64,000 nt of DNA from Sphaerimonospora sp050942215. Lineage in GTDB: Bacteria > Actinomycetota > Actinomycetes > Streptosporangiales > Streptosporangiaceae. Shown piece after piece: positions 28,680 through 37,114 of this stretch. Positions within the stretch are counted from its first letter, which is position 1; each line of letters starts with the position of its first letter. The notes below the pieces were generated by a model. It searched no databases. It was not told where the DNA came from and was given only the letters and a program-made list of their open reading frames with translations. The DNA is taken from the NCBI RefSeq assembly GCF_050942215.1, contig NZ_CP192056.1, forward strand, positions 1,736,001 to 1,800,000, read 5' to 3'. Position numbers and translations under genes: made by a program.

Positions 28680-29168
28680 TCAGGGCGCCTGGAGGAGGAT
28701 CTTCCTGCGCTCCTCCTTGGTGAGCCTGTCGACGTACAGGGCGCCGTCGAGGTGGTCGTACTCGTGCTGGAAGCACCGGGCGAGCATGCCCCTCGCCTTG
28801 ACGGCGACCGGGCGGCCGAGCCGGTCGAAACCGCGGACCGTGACCCCGGACGCGCGGGCGGTCGGCGCGTACAACGGTTTGCCGGTCTCCCTGCTCGGCA
28901 CCGACAGGCAGCCCTCGTCGTCGACGATCTGCGCGGGATCGTCGATCGTGAGCTCGGGATTGATCAGGTGGCCCTTGCGGTTGGTGATGTCGTAGACGAA
29001 CAGCCGCCTGCCGACGCCGATCTGCGGGCCGGCCAGGCCCACCCCGTCGGCGGCGTACATCACCGAGAACATCTCGTCGACGAGGCGCCGGAGCTCCCGG
29101 TCGAAATCGGTCACCGGCTCGGCCGGGGTGCGCAGGACCGGATCACCGACGCTGCGGATCTCGCGCAT
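28680..29168 (-). CDS. def: Peptide deformylase
   Basis: Removes the N-formyl group from nascent proteins, using a metal ion. All three motifs are intact: GVGLAGPQ, EGCLS (metal Cys 87) and QHEYDHLDG. At 162 aa it is slightly short at the C-terminus compared with longer actinobacterial copies. ATG 29168 follows AGGAG. No fmt neighbour is present, so this may be one of several paralogs. Confidence 0.95.
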   Translation of the reverse strand: MREIRSVGDPVLRTPAEPVTDFDRELRRLVDEMFSVMYAADGVGLAGPQIGVGRRLFVYDITNRKGHLINPELTIDDPAQIVDDEGCLSVPSRETGKPLYAPTARASGVTVRGFDRLGRPVAVKARGMLARCFQHEYDHLDGALYVDRLTKEERRKILLQAP

Positions 29169-29315
29169 GATGCTCCTGTTCCGCCGAGCCCGTTCACCGG
29201 GCCCGTTCCCTGGGAGGGGGTACAGCCGGTCGTAAGGACCGGAAGCCGCGTTCGCCGCTTACTCTAGTCCGGGCCCGCCGTCCCGCGCGCGTGCGAAGGC
29301 TGCGAAACTTGGGCT

Positions 29316-29783
29316 GTGCGTGTCTATATCGGTGCCGACCATGCCGGCTACGAACTGAAGAACCATCTGGCCGACTGGCTGAAGCAGCAGGGCCATGAGG
29401 TGGTGGACTGCGGTCCGTCCGTCTACGACGCGGAGGACGACTATCCTCCGTTCGTGCTGCGCGCCGCGCGCGGCGTCGCCGACGATCACGGCAGCCTCGG
29501 CGTCGTGATCGGCGGATCGGGGAACGGCGAGCAGATCGCCGCGAACAAGGTGCGCGGCATCCGGGCGGCCCTCGCCTGGACCGAGGACACCGCCAGGCTC
29601 GCCAGAGAGCACAACGACGCCAACGTCATCAGCCTGGGCGCGCGTATGCACACTCCGGAGGAGGCGGTCCGCTTCGTGGAGGTCTTCCTGGCCACGCCGT
29701 TCTCGGGGGCGCAGCGCCACGCCCGCAGGATCGGCCAGCTCGCCGACTACGAGGCGACCGGCGAACTGCCGCCCCTGCCGTAG
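29316..29783 (+). CDS. rpiB: Ribose-5-phosphate isomerase B
   Basis: Interconverts ribose-5-phosphate and ribulose-5-phosphate in the pentose phosphate pathway. The start MRVYIGADHAGYELK and the phosphate-binding GGSGNGEQIAANK are typical. E72 occupies the base position in the way known for the actinobacterial form, where other bacteria use Cys. At 155 aa it is normal. GTG 29316 has no ribosome site, and the sequence 6 nt upstream (GAAACT) is a weak leaderless -10 box. Confidence 0.95.
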   Translation: MRVYIGADHAGYELKNHLADWLKQQGHEVVDCGPSVYDAEDDYPPFVLRAARGVADDHGSLGVVIGGSGNGEQIAANKVRGIRAALAWTEDTARLAREHNDANVISLGARMHTPEEAVRFVEVFLATPFSGAQRHARRIGQLADYEATGELPPLP

Positions 29784-29938
29784 GAACCGCCCCTGCCGTC
29801 CCGGCGGTGGTCCCGCCGGGACGTCTCGTCCCGCAGTGGGCGGTCGTCGGCCGCCTTCCGCTCTTCCGGCGTCGGCCGGGACACGTCCCGGGCCCGCATC
29901 GCGGTGATCGCCGTGATCTGCAAGCTCTGCAGTGCCAT
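29747..29938 (-). CDS. Small basic hypothetical protein overlapping rpiB
   Basis: A 63-aa, highly charged protein (starts MALQSLQITAITAMRARDV, then Arg/Asp/Gly-rich). Its 3' end overlaps rpiB by 37 bp tail-to-tail. Support for ATG 29938 comes from a TAGGGT box on the minus strand (29951-29946), 7 nt upstream. The C-terminal GRGGSYGRGG looks disordered. I do not recognise it. The gene lies between rpiB and the Eis-like gene. Confidence 0.45.
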   Translation of the reverse strand: MALQSLQITAITAMRARDVSRPTPEERKAADDRPLRDETSRRDHRRDGRGGSYGRGGSSPVAS

Positions 29939-29977
29939 GTCCTGCACCCTACGCCGGAAGCGCCGGGGAGACACGAC

Positions 29978-31207
29978 CTAGAAGATCAGGCCGCCCCAGG
30001 GTTTCGGCTCCCACGACATCGCCGTGGACAGCTCGTGCAGCGCGCCCTCACGGTGCTCCCGTACGAGCCCGGCGGCGGCGAGCGGGGTGAGCGGCCGTCC
30101 GCCCAGGTAGGCCGCGCCCAGCGCGGAGACGGGCAGCGTGAGGTCGGCGGGATCGCCCGTCGGCTCGCATGAGCCCTTCGCGGTGACCAGCCGCCGGCGG
30201 CCGGCGTTCCACGGGCACAGCTCGTCCACGACCTCGATCACGAGGTCGGCGGGTGCGGCATAGGCGCGGGAGGCAAGCGCCCGGTCCACGTCGACCAGGC
30301 GGATCCACAGATCGTCCAGCCGCCCGGCGTTGAGGTGCCGCGGTTCGGCCAGCAGATGAAGGATCGGGTCGTCCGCCGGCCGGCTCCAGGCATGGACGCG
30401 CGAGCACAGGTCCCGGTCGAGCACGCTCCGCCAGACCAGCGCGTACGCCGCCGGGTCGACGGCGAACAGCTCGACCAGCCGCACCTCGCCATCCGGTACG
30501 TCGTGGTCGGTGTAGCCCGCCCTGACACGGAAGAGCGCGTAGCCGCGTGGACCGTCGCCGTCCTCCGCGATCATGCAGCGCAGCGGGCCGGCCCCGCCGC
30601 GGTCGTGCTTCTCGTCGGTGATGACGCTCTCCCGCCAGACGGGCTCGGAGCGGGCGTAGAGCCCGGGACGGCGGGGCCGTACGGCTTCGAACACCCGCCG
30701 CAGGTCGTCCAGGGCCTCGGCGGGCCGGGCCACGCGCAGGCGCAGCGCGGAATCGGCCGGCGCCTCCGGGACGAACGCGGAGTGGCGTGTGGGGACGCGG
30801 AAGAAGAGGCCGTCGGCCGCCCTGCCGTACCCGAACCGGCCGTAGATGGCGGTCTCGCTCGCGTAGAGCGCCGCCACGGTCTCACTCCCCCGCTCGTGGA
30901 TGTCGTGGAGCTGACGGGTCATCAGGCTCGACAGGATGCCGCGGCGACGGTGTGAGGGCAGCACGGCGACCGCTGTCACCCCGGCGACCGGGGCGGGCCC
31001 GCCGGGCACGGTCATCGTGAGCGACAGCGCGGCGGTGCCGCCGACCAGCAGGTCGCCGTCGAAGGCAGCGAGCGACCGGTCGAACTCGATGAGCTCGCCC
31101 CAGCGTTCGGTGGCCTCCAGGGGATGAGAGGAGTTGAATGCTTCGTGGTGCAGGGCCGCGAACGCGGGCCACTCGGCCTCGGCGATGGGACGAACCGTCA
31201 CAGTCAC
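29978..31207 (-). CDS. Eis-like GNAT N-acetyltransferase
   Basis: A 409-aa three-part acetyltransferase of the Eis family: N-terminal GNAT (AVLPSHRRRGILSSLM is the acetyl-CoA loop), a second degenerate GNAT, and a C-terminal SCP2-like domain. It ends in Phe, the carboxylate used as catalytic base in Eis proteins. These enzymes acetylate amines, including some aminoglycosides. GTG 31207 is chosen over the longer frame (31246) because TACTGT lies exactly 6 nt upstream on the minus strand (31219-31214). It is divergent from the PP2C phosphatase. Confidence 0.88.
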   Translation of the reverse strand: MTVTVRPIAEAEWPAFAALHHEAFNSSHPLEATERWGELIEFDRSLAAFDGDLLVGGTAALSLTMTVPGGPAPVAGVTAVAVLPSHRRRGILSSLMTRQLHDIHERGSETVAALYASETAIYGRFGYGRAADGLFFRVPTRHSAFVPEAPADSALRLRVARPAEALDDLRRVFEAVRPRRPGLYARSEPVWRESVITDEKHDRGGAGPLRCMIAEDGDGPRGYALFRVRAGYTDHDVPDGEVRLVELFAVDPAAYALVWRSVLDRDLCSRVHAWSRPADDPILHLLAEPRHLNAGRLDDLWIRLVDVDRALASRAYAAPADLVIEVVDELCPWNAGRRRLVTAKGSCEPTGDPADLTLPVSALGAAYLGGRPLTPLAAAGLVREHREGALHELSTAMSWEPKPWGGLIF

Positions 31208-31324
31208 CGGACAACAGTAGGAGCGGCCCGCGGGGGAGTGCCACACAATATCCGTGCTAGATGATCAAGCTGTTGGTCAAAGGGGTGCCCTCACCTGGGC
31301 TGGGGGGATACAGTCGAGGCCATC

Positions 31325-32437
31325 ATGAGTTCCCGACCGGCGCCGCTGATCCCTCCGCGGCTTCGCGCACTTCTCGTACGAGTGCCGCTTCTGGTGCCGT
31401 TGGTCCGTTTTATCCGGAAGAGTTCGTCCAAGGACCGGAACCTGCTCATCACCCTGAGCGTGGTGACCCTGGTCATCGGCGTTCTCGACGCCGAGGTCTC
31501 CGCCTACTGGTTCTCCCCCTCGCTGCTCATCCTGATCACGCTCATCGGCGGTCTCCAGCTGCGGCTGCGCAGCCTGGCCATCCTGCTGTGCTCGGTCGTC
31601 GTCTCCCTGGCCTACATGTGGTCGATCCGGGGACCGGCGAACGTGGGCGCCGGACTTCTGATCACGATGGGGTTCACCGCCGTGCTGGCATGGCTGATGG
31701 CACGCACGCGCGGCAAGCTCGGCGTGCAGGGGCTGCGCGGTGACGCGATGCTGCTGGAGCTGCGCGACCGGCTCAAGCGGCAGAGCGAGCTGCCGTCGCT
31801 GCCCAAGGACTGGGACCACAAGGTGGTGCTCAAGCAGGCCGGCGGGTCGTCCTTCGGCGGGGACTTCGTGGTCTCCATGCGTGACGGCGATCGCGTCGAG
31901 CTGGCGCTCGTCGACGTCTCGGGCAAGGGCGTGGACGCGGGCACCCGCGCGCTCATGCTCTCCGGCGCCTTCGGCGGCCTGCTCGGCTCGGTCGACGACT
32001 TCCTGGGCGCCTGCAACAGCTATCTGCACCGGCAGCTCGGGGACGAGGGGTTCGTCACGGCCGTCCACCTCAGTCTGGACCTGTCGACCGGGGCGTACAC
32101 GATCACCTCGGCCGGTCATCCGCCGGTGGTGCGGTTCGACTCCGGCTCCGGCACCTGGCGGGTCTCCACCGCCAAGGGCGTCGTGCTCGGCGTGGTCCCC
32201 GACCTGCACTGCGAGCCAGACAGCGGGGTGCTGCGCAGGGGCGACGCCCTCATGCTGTTCACCGACGGCCTGATCGAGCAGCCCGGCCGGGACATCGACT
32301 CCGGGCTGGACCGGCTGCTGGGGGCGGCCGAGCGGCTGCTGCCCTCGGGCTTTCGCGACCGCGCCCGGCAGCTCGTGCAGTCGATGACCTCCGGCCACAA
32401 CGACGACTGCGCCCTCGTGCTGATCTGGCGTCCCTAG
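31325..32437 (+). CDS. Membrane PP2C/SpoIIE serine phosphatase
   Basis: A 370-aa protein with an N-terminal membrane part of four segments (residues about 38-130: NLLITLSVVTLVIGVL, SPSLLILITLIGGL, LAILLCSVVVSLAYMW, GLLITMGFTAVLAWLM). A SpoIIE-type PP2C domain follows, with metal-binding Asp in GGDFVVSM, ALVDVSGKGVDAG, LFTDGLIE and HNDDCALV. It would dephosphorylate an anti-anti-sigma factor, but none is adjacent. ATG 31325 has a TACAGT box at 31309-31314 and GAGG near ribosome-site distance. Confidence 0.92.
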   Translation: MSSRPAPLIPPRLRALLVRVPLLVPLVRFIRKSSSKDRNLLITLSVVTLVIGVLDAEVSAYWFSPSLLILITLIGGLQLRLRSLAILLCSVVVSLAYMWSIRGPANVGAGLLITMGFTAVLAWLMARTRGKLGVQGLRGDAMLLELRDRLKRQSELPSLPKDWDHKVVLKQAGGSSFGGDFVVSMRDGDRVELALVDVSGKGVDAGTRALMLSGAFGGLLGSVDDFLGACNSYLHRQLGDEGFVTAVHLSLDLSTGAYTITSAGHPPVVRFDSGSGTWRVSTAKGVVLGVVPDLHCEPDSGVLRRGDALMLFTDGLIEQPGRDIDSGLDRLLGAAERLLPSGFRDRARQLVQSMTSGHNDDCALVLIWRP

Positions 32438-32651
32438 GCCGGGTGACGACGCCGCCGAGGAGGTCTCGATCCCCGATCGGCGTGGCCGCTTCGCCGCGAG
32501 GAGGATCGGCGGTCCGCCGCGGGGCCCGCCGGGAGCCCGGTACGCGGCTCTCCTCCCACTCCGCTCCCCGAGTGGTCTTCGGTGAACGGACCGTAATTCT
32601 TCCGGTGGTTCTTTCCGTATGCCGGAGCTCCTATCGGTCCGGGGGGGACCC

Positions 32652-32735
32652 GTGACGAGTTCAATGGATACACACTGTCACTGTTCATGTGCTTTCCGTG
32701 CCCTGGGGTCACTGTTCGGCGCCGACCCCGCTTGA
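32652..32735 (+). CDS. Candidate 27-aa Cys/Ser/Thr-rich peptide
   Basis: GTG 32652 lies just after seven consecutive G (32641-32647). The peptide starts MTSSMDTHCHCSCAFR and has three Cys in a CxCxC pattern with four Ser/Thr before or between them. It ends 46 bp before the lanthipeptide-synthetase-like gene. The composition is what a cyclised peptide needs, but the LxLQ-type leader motif of class III precursors is absent and the DNA is AT-rich here. It may be only promoter sequence. It also spans two copies of a 10-bp repeat. Confidence 0.3.
   Translation: MTSSMDTHCHCSCAFRALGSLFGADPA
32677..32717. promoter_or_regulatory. 10-bp direct repeats spaced 31 bp
   Basis: GTCACTGTTC occurs identically at 32677-32686 and 32708-32717, three helical turns apart and 65-105 bp upstream of the synthetase-like start. 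This is a candidate regulator site, possibly for the RamR-like protein encoded downstream. Confidence 0.45.
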
Positions 32736-32781
32736 CATGCTCACGGGGTACGGCTGTCGCAGGCGTCCGGGGGGCGAGAAC

Positions 32782-34791
32782 GTGGAGAAGCGATACGAGC
32801 TCTACTGCCGAACCGATCCCGTCTTCTACGACTCTCCGGCCCTCCGGCCGCCGGGCGAGACGACCCGGCCGCTGTCCGATGGCACGCCGCCCGAGGGCCT
32901 GCCGTACCGGATCGAGGCGGTGCTGCGTGAAGGCGGCGTCTACCTGGCCGTCGACCCGGAAACCGGGGAGCGGGTGGTGCTGAAGGAGGCGGCCGGGCGC
33001 GACCGCGAGGCCGAGGCGCTCGTACGGCTCGCCGGGCTGGGCGTGGCTCCGGAGCCGAAGGGCCGCATCCACGCCGGTGGACGGTGGTTCCTCGTGCTGG
33101 AACACGTCCCCGGTGAGCCGCTGGACGTGGCTCTCGCCGTTCGCAATCCGCTGACCGGCGCGGGGACGGACGGCCTCGGCGGCCACGCCGAGGGCCGCCT
33201 GGAGGGGTACGCGGAATGGGTGAAGGACGTCTGCGCAAAGGTCGAGGACGCCGTCATGAAGGTCCATGCGCGTGGCCTGGTCCACGGCGGCCTGGACCCG
33301 GCGAACATCCTCATCCGTCCCGACGGCGGGGTCACGCTCGTGGGTTTCGGGGCGGCCAGGCCGATCGCGGAGCCGGATGAGGACGCGGCGGCCGATTCCG
33401 CGATCACGCCGCCGGGGACCGTATCGCCAAAGGTCGGCGGACTCGACGCCGACCGGTACGCACTGGCCTGCCTGCGGCTCGCCCTGTTCCTCCCGCTCAC
33501 CGAACTGTTCGCGCTGGACCGCGGCAAGCCCGCCGAACTCGCCGCGGTGATCAGGGGGCTGTTCCCCGTCCAGGAGAGCTTCCTGCGGCCGGCGGTGCGG
33601 ATCGCCGGATGCGGCGCGAGTCCCCGGACGCCGTACGTGGCGGAGGCCGGCTGGCGGCGGATGCGCGAGTCGATGACGCGTGCCATCCTGGCGTCGGCCA
33701 CGCCCGGCCGCGACGACCGGCTGTTCCCCGGGGACGTCGCGCAGTTCGACGGCGGCGGTCGCGGGCTCGGTCTCGCGCATGGCGCGGCCGGTGTGCTCTA
33801 CGCCCTGCACGCCACCGGAGCGGGCCGGTTCCCCGAGCACGAGCAGTGGCTGATCGACCGGGCGCGCCGGTACGGCACGCGGGTCGCGCCGGGGTTCTAT
33901 GACGGGCTGCACGGCGTCGCCCACGCGCTGGGCCACCTCGGCCGGCACGAGGAGGCGCTGGAGGTGCTCGACATCGCCGGTGCCACGTGCCCGCGGTCGC
34001 TCGGCATCGACCTGTACGGCGGGCTGTCCGGGATCGCGCTGAACCAGGCCTATCTCGGCGATCTCGACGCTGCGCTGCGCACCGCCGCCCTGGTGGCCGA
34101 CCGGCTGGCCGGCGAGGAGCTCGACGGCCGCCCGGGACTGATGTACGGATCGACCGGCCCGGCCCTGCTGTTCGTCCGGATGTTCGAGCGGACGGGGGAC
34201 GTCGAATGGCTGACCCAGGCGGAGCGGGCGCTGCGCCGGGATCTGCGCCGTCGCGTGTCCCGGGCCGACGGGTCGCTCTGGATCGCCGGCCGGGGCGGGG
34301 AAGGCGATCTGCGGCCCACACCGCATCTCGACCGGGGCAGCGTCGGCGTCTCCTGGGTGCTGGAGGAGTTCTTGCACTACCGGCCGGATCCTGAGCTGGC
34401 GGCGGTGCGCGGACGGCTCGACCGGGCGGCGCGGGCGCATCTCCACCGCGAGGCCGGCCTGTTCGCGGGCCGGGCCGGGATCATCGCCTATCTGTGCCGG
34501 GACCGCGCGGGCGGCTGGGGCCGAGAGGACGAGGAGACCGGCCGCCAGCTCGCCGCGCTCTCCTGGCACGCGATCGATTTCCGCGGGCACCTCGCGTTCC
34601 CCGGCGAGCGGCTGCTCCGGCTCTCGATGGACCTCGCCACCGGCACGGCGGGGGTCCTGCTGGCGGTCGGCGCGGCGCTGCACGACGAGCCGGTGGGGCT
34701 GCCCTTTCTGGGAGGAACCCCGCCCGCCCGCCTGCGGAGTCGTCCGCCGGCCGGTCTGCGGGCCGTCGCCGTGTCCGAAGGCCACCGGTAG
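32782..34791 (+). CDS. RamC-like class III lanthipeptide synthetase, lyase-less with dead kinase
   Basis: 669 aa against about 850-900 for class III synthetases, which phosphorylate, eliminate and cyclise Ser/Thr/Cys peptides. The N-terminus (MEKRYELYCRTDPVFYDSP) is typical. It then jumps at residue 40 straight to the kinase Gly loop (YRIEAVLREGGVYLAVD), so the roughly 200-residue lyase is gone. Kinase K68 (VVLKEA) and N175 remain. The catalytic-loop Asp is Gly170 (HGGLDPAN, codon 33289) and the DFG Asp is Gly188 (VGFG, codon 33343), each explicable by one base change. Residues about 330-640 are a LanC-like barrel (GLGLAHGAAGVLYAL, LYGGLSGIALNQAYLG). GTG 32782 has GGGGGG upstream. No transporter genes are adjacent. 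Confidence 0.85.
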   Translation: MEKRYELYCRTDPVFYDSPALRPPGETTRPLSDGTPPEGLPYRIEAVLREGGVYLAVDPETGERVVLKEAAGRDREAEALVRLAGLGVAPEPKGRIHAGGRWFLVLEHVPGEPLDVALAVRNPLTGAGTDGLGGHAEGRLEGYAEWVKDVCAKVEDAVMKVHARGLVHGGLDPANILIRPDGGVTLVGFGAARPIAEPDEDAAADSAITPPGTVSPKVGGLDADRYALACLRLALFLPLTELFALDRGKPAELAAVIRGLFPVQESFLRPAVRIAGCGASPRTPYVAEAGWRRMRESMTRAILASATPGRDDRLFPGDVAQFDGGGRGLGLAHGAAGVLYALHATGAGRFPEHEQWLIDRARRYGTRVAPGFYDGLHGVAHALGHLGRHEEALEVLDIAGATCPRSLGIDLYGGLSGIALNQAYLGDLDAALRTAALVADRLAGEELDGRPGLMYGSTGPALLFVRMFERTGDVEWLTQAERALRRDLRRRVSRADGSLWIAGRGGEGDLRPTPHLDRGSVGVSWVLEEFLHYRPDPELAAVRGRLDRAARAHLHREAGLFAGRAGIIAYLCRDRAGGWGREDEETGRQLAALSWHAIDFRGHLAFPGERLLRLSMDLATGTAGVLLAVGAALHDEPVGLPFLGGTPPARLRSRPPAGLRAVAVSEGHR

Positions 34792-34811
34792 CGCCGGCGG
34801 GCCCGCCGGGG

Positions 34812-35417
34812 TCAGAGCCAGCCGGCGTCACCGGCGATGCGTACGGCGTCCACGCGGTTGCGTGCACCCGTCTTGTAGAGGATGCGCGAGAGGTGGTTGC
34901 GTACCGTGCCGACCGACAGGCACAGCTGCTCGGCGATCTCCTTGGACCGCGCGCCGCCGGCGGCGATCCGGAGCACGTCGAGCTCACGGGGGGTCAGCGG
35001 GTTCTCCGCCGCCTCCAGTGCGGCGACGGCGAGATCGGTGTCGAGCACGCGCCGGCCGGTGATCATCCGGCGGATGCCCTCGGCGAGCTGCTCCGGGCCG
35101 ATCTCGATGCTCATGTAGCCGAGGACTCCGGCGGCGAACGCCCGCCTGACATGGCCGGGGTTGGGCTGGGCCGACAGGATCAGCACACGGCAGTCGGGCA
35201 CCTTCTCGACGAGCCGAGCGGCGATGTCGATTCCGCCGACGCCGGGCAGGTCGACGTCGATGACCGCGGCGTCGGGCCGGACGCCGAGGGCCGCTGGGAC
35301 GATGTCCTCCGCCGAGCCGACGTCGGCGACCACCTCGAGGTCGCATTCGCCGTCGAGCGAGGCCACCAGGCCGCGCCGTACCAACGGAACGTGCTCGGCA
35401 ACCAGGATCCGGATCAA
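34812..35417 (-). CDS. RamR-like atypical NarL/LuxR response regulator
   Basis: A 201-aa DNA-binding response regulator: receiver domain (1-120) and LuxR-type HTH (LTPRELDVLRIAAGGARSKEIAEQL, given here in part). The receiver is atypical: the acidic pair is reduced to LVAEHV, and the conserved Lys region reads GYMSIEI without Lys, while the phosphoacceptor Asp (VIDVDLPG) remains. RamR of the SapB locus is likewise an orphan regulator beside a class III synthetase. TTG 35417 follows GAGGGGAG; the longer frame to 35762 overlaps the next gene's control region. It is convergent with the synthetase-like gene, 20 bp apart. Confidence 0.82.
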   Translation of the reverse strand: MIRILVAEHVPLVRRGLVASLDGECDLEVVADVGSAEDIVPAALGVRPDAAVIDVDLPGVGGIDIAARLVEKVPDCRVLILSAQPNPGHVRRAFAAGVLGYMSIEIGPEQLAEGIRRMITGRRVLDTDLAVAALEAAENPLTPRELDVLRIAAGGARSKEIAEQLCLSVGTVRNHLSRILYKTGARNRVDAVRIAGDAGWL

Positions 35418-35619
35418 GACGCTCCCCTCTGGACAGTTTATCAAAGGGTGATCGAACGGCTCCGCACTGTCAACGAAGTGGCTCCATTTGGTAAATGAGA
35501 CGTCAAGGAAACGGGTACCCGAAGCGCGTCGGCACACGCTTCCCCCACACCCCCGTCCGCTACCCTCGAAGGGTGCGACGCAAGGCAAGGCGGCTTCTCC
35601 GACCCGGGGGTACTCACTG

Positions 35620-36924
35620 ATGTACTGGCTCTCCCTGGTCGGATTCGCGATCATCTTCGTCGGGCTGCTGCTGTCCATCGGGCTGCACGAGATCGGGCAT
35701 CTCGTCCCGGCCAAGCTGTTCAATGTCCGGGTCACCCAGTACATGGTCGGTTTCGGGCCCACGATGTGGTCCAGCAGGCGGGGCGAGACCGAGTACGGCC
35801 TGAAGTGGATCCCGCTCGGTGGCTACATCCGCATGATCGGCATGCTGCCGCCTCGTCCGTCGGACGATCCCAACAAGCTGCGGAGTGTCTCGACCGGCCC
35901 GTGGCAGGGCCTGATTGAGAACGCACGGGCCGTCGCCTCCGAGGAGATCAGGCCCGGCGACGAGGACCGCGTCTTCTATCGCAAGCCGTGGTGGCAGAAG
36001 ACCATCATCATGTCCGGCGGCCCCGCGATGAACTTCGTGCTCGCCTTCGTGCTGTTCGCCATCGTGATGATGGGGTTCGGCGTGACGGTGGCCAAGCCGA
36101 CCGTCTCCTCCGTGTCGAAGTGCGTGATCCCGGCCGTCGAGGCGGTCAAGCGTGACTGCCTGGACTCCGATCCGGCGACGCCGGCGGCCCAGGCCGGACT
36201 GCTGCCCGGCGACCGGATCACCTCGATCGCGGGCACTCCGGTGACCACCTGGGAGGACGCCACCCACCTCATCAGGACGCACGGCGCCGGCACCGCTGCC
36301 ATCGGGATCGAGCGGGCGGGCCGGGACATGTCTCTCACGGTGAACCTGATCTCCCAGGACATGCCGTCGCTCGACGACCCGGAGAAGGTCGAGAAGAACG
36401 TCGGATTCCTCGGCGTTTCGCCCACGTTCGTGGTCGAGCGGCAGGGGCCCGGATACGTGCTCGGTCAGATGTGGGACATGACCGAGCGCACCGCGGTCGC
36501 GATGGTCAACATCCCGAAGAAGATGGTCGGCGTCTGGCATGCGGCGTTCTCCGGGGAGAAGCGCGATCCGAACGGGCCCATCGGCATCGTCGGCGCCGGC
36601 CGCATCGGCGGTGAGATCGCCACCTCGGACATTCCCGTCGAAAACAAGATCAATATCTTCATCACCGTGCTCGGCGGGCTCAACCTCGCGATCGGCATGT
36701 TCAACCTGATCCCGCTGCTGCCGCTGGACGGCGGCCACATCGCGGGCGGGCTGTGGGAAGGGATCAAACGCGGCTTCGCGCGGATCCGGCGGCGGCCGAT
36801 GCCCGCGTACGTCGACGTCGCCAAGGCGCTGCCGGTGACGTACGTGATGGCCGTGTTGCTCATCGTCATGGGCGGTCTGCTGATCTACGCCGACCTGGTC
36901 AACCCCGTCCGCATCTCCGGCTGA
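35620..36924 (+). CDS. RIP/site-2 metalloprotease (M50)
   Basis: A 434-aa intramembrane zinc protease of the RseP/Rip1 family, cutting membrane-bound anti-sigma factors or signal remnants. HEIGH zinc motif at H23-E24-xx-H27 lies in the first membrane segment. A PDZ-type domain (GLLPGDRITSIAG) is in the middle, and the third zinc ligand is in LPLDGGH near the C-terminus with two more membrane helices. ATG 35620 is chosen over the frame opening at 35488 because it places the first helix at the N-terminus as in the family. In actinobacteria this gene normally neighbours dxr and ispG; those are not adjacent here. Confidence 0.93.
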   Translation: MYWLSLVGFAIIFVGLLLSIGLHEIGHLVPAKLFNVRVTQYMVGFGPTMWSSRRGETEYGLKWIPLGGYIRMIGMLPPRPSDDPNKLRSVSTGPWQGLIENARAVASEEIRPGDEDRVFYRKPWWQKTIIMSGGPAMNFVLAFVLFAIVMMGFGVTVAKPTVSSVSKCVIPAVEAVKRDCLDSDPATPAAQAGLLPGDRITSIAGTPVTTWEDATHLIRTHGAGTAAIGIERAGRDMSLTVNLISQDMPSLDDPEKVEKNVGFLGVSPTFVVERQGPGYVLGQMWDMTERTAVAMVNIPKKMVGVWHAAFSGEKRDPNGPIGIVGAGRIGGEIATSDIPVENKINIFITVLGGLNLAIGMFNLIPLLPLDGGHIAGGLWEGIKRGFARIRRRPMPAYVDVAKALPVTYVMAVLLIVMGGLLIYADLVNPVRISG

Positions 36925-37114
36925 CCCCGCTCGCGCGGCCCGGACGGCGTCTCGCCGCGCTGGAACCCTCCGGCCGTGGTCCGTCCGCTACAGGCTCCTG
37001 CTCCGCCTCGCGAGCGGCCGTCTGGATCAGCGCTCGCCATCGAGATGATGACGGGAGGGCGATGTTCTCTCAAACTGGTGTACGAATAATCGTGCGATGC
37101 CGTATTCTTCGTCG

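Noticed and set aside
32443..32655. 70-codon frame between the PP2C phosphatase and the synthetase-like gene
   Set aside because: Arg/Ser/Pro-rich, no ribosome site, no leader motif; not a plausible lanthipeptide precursor.
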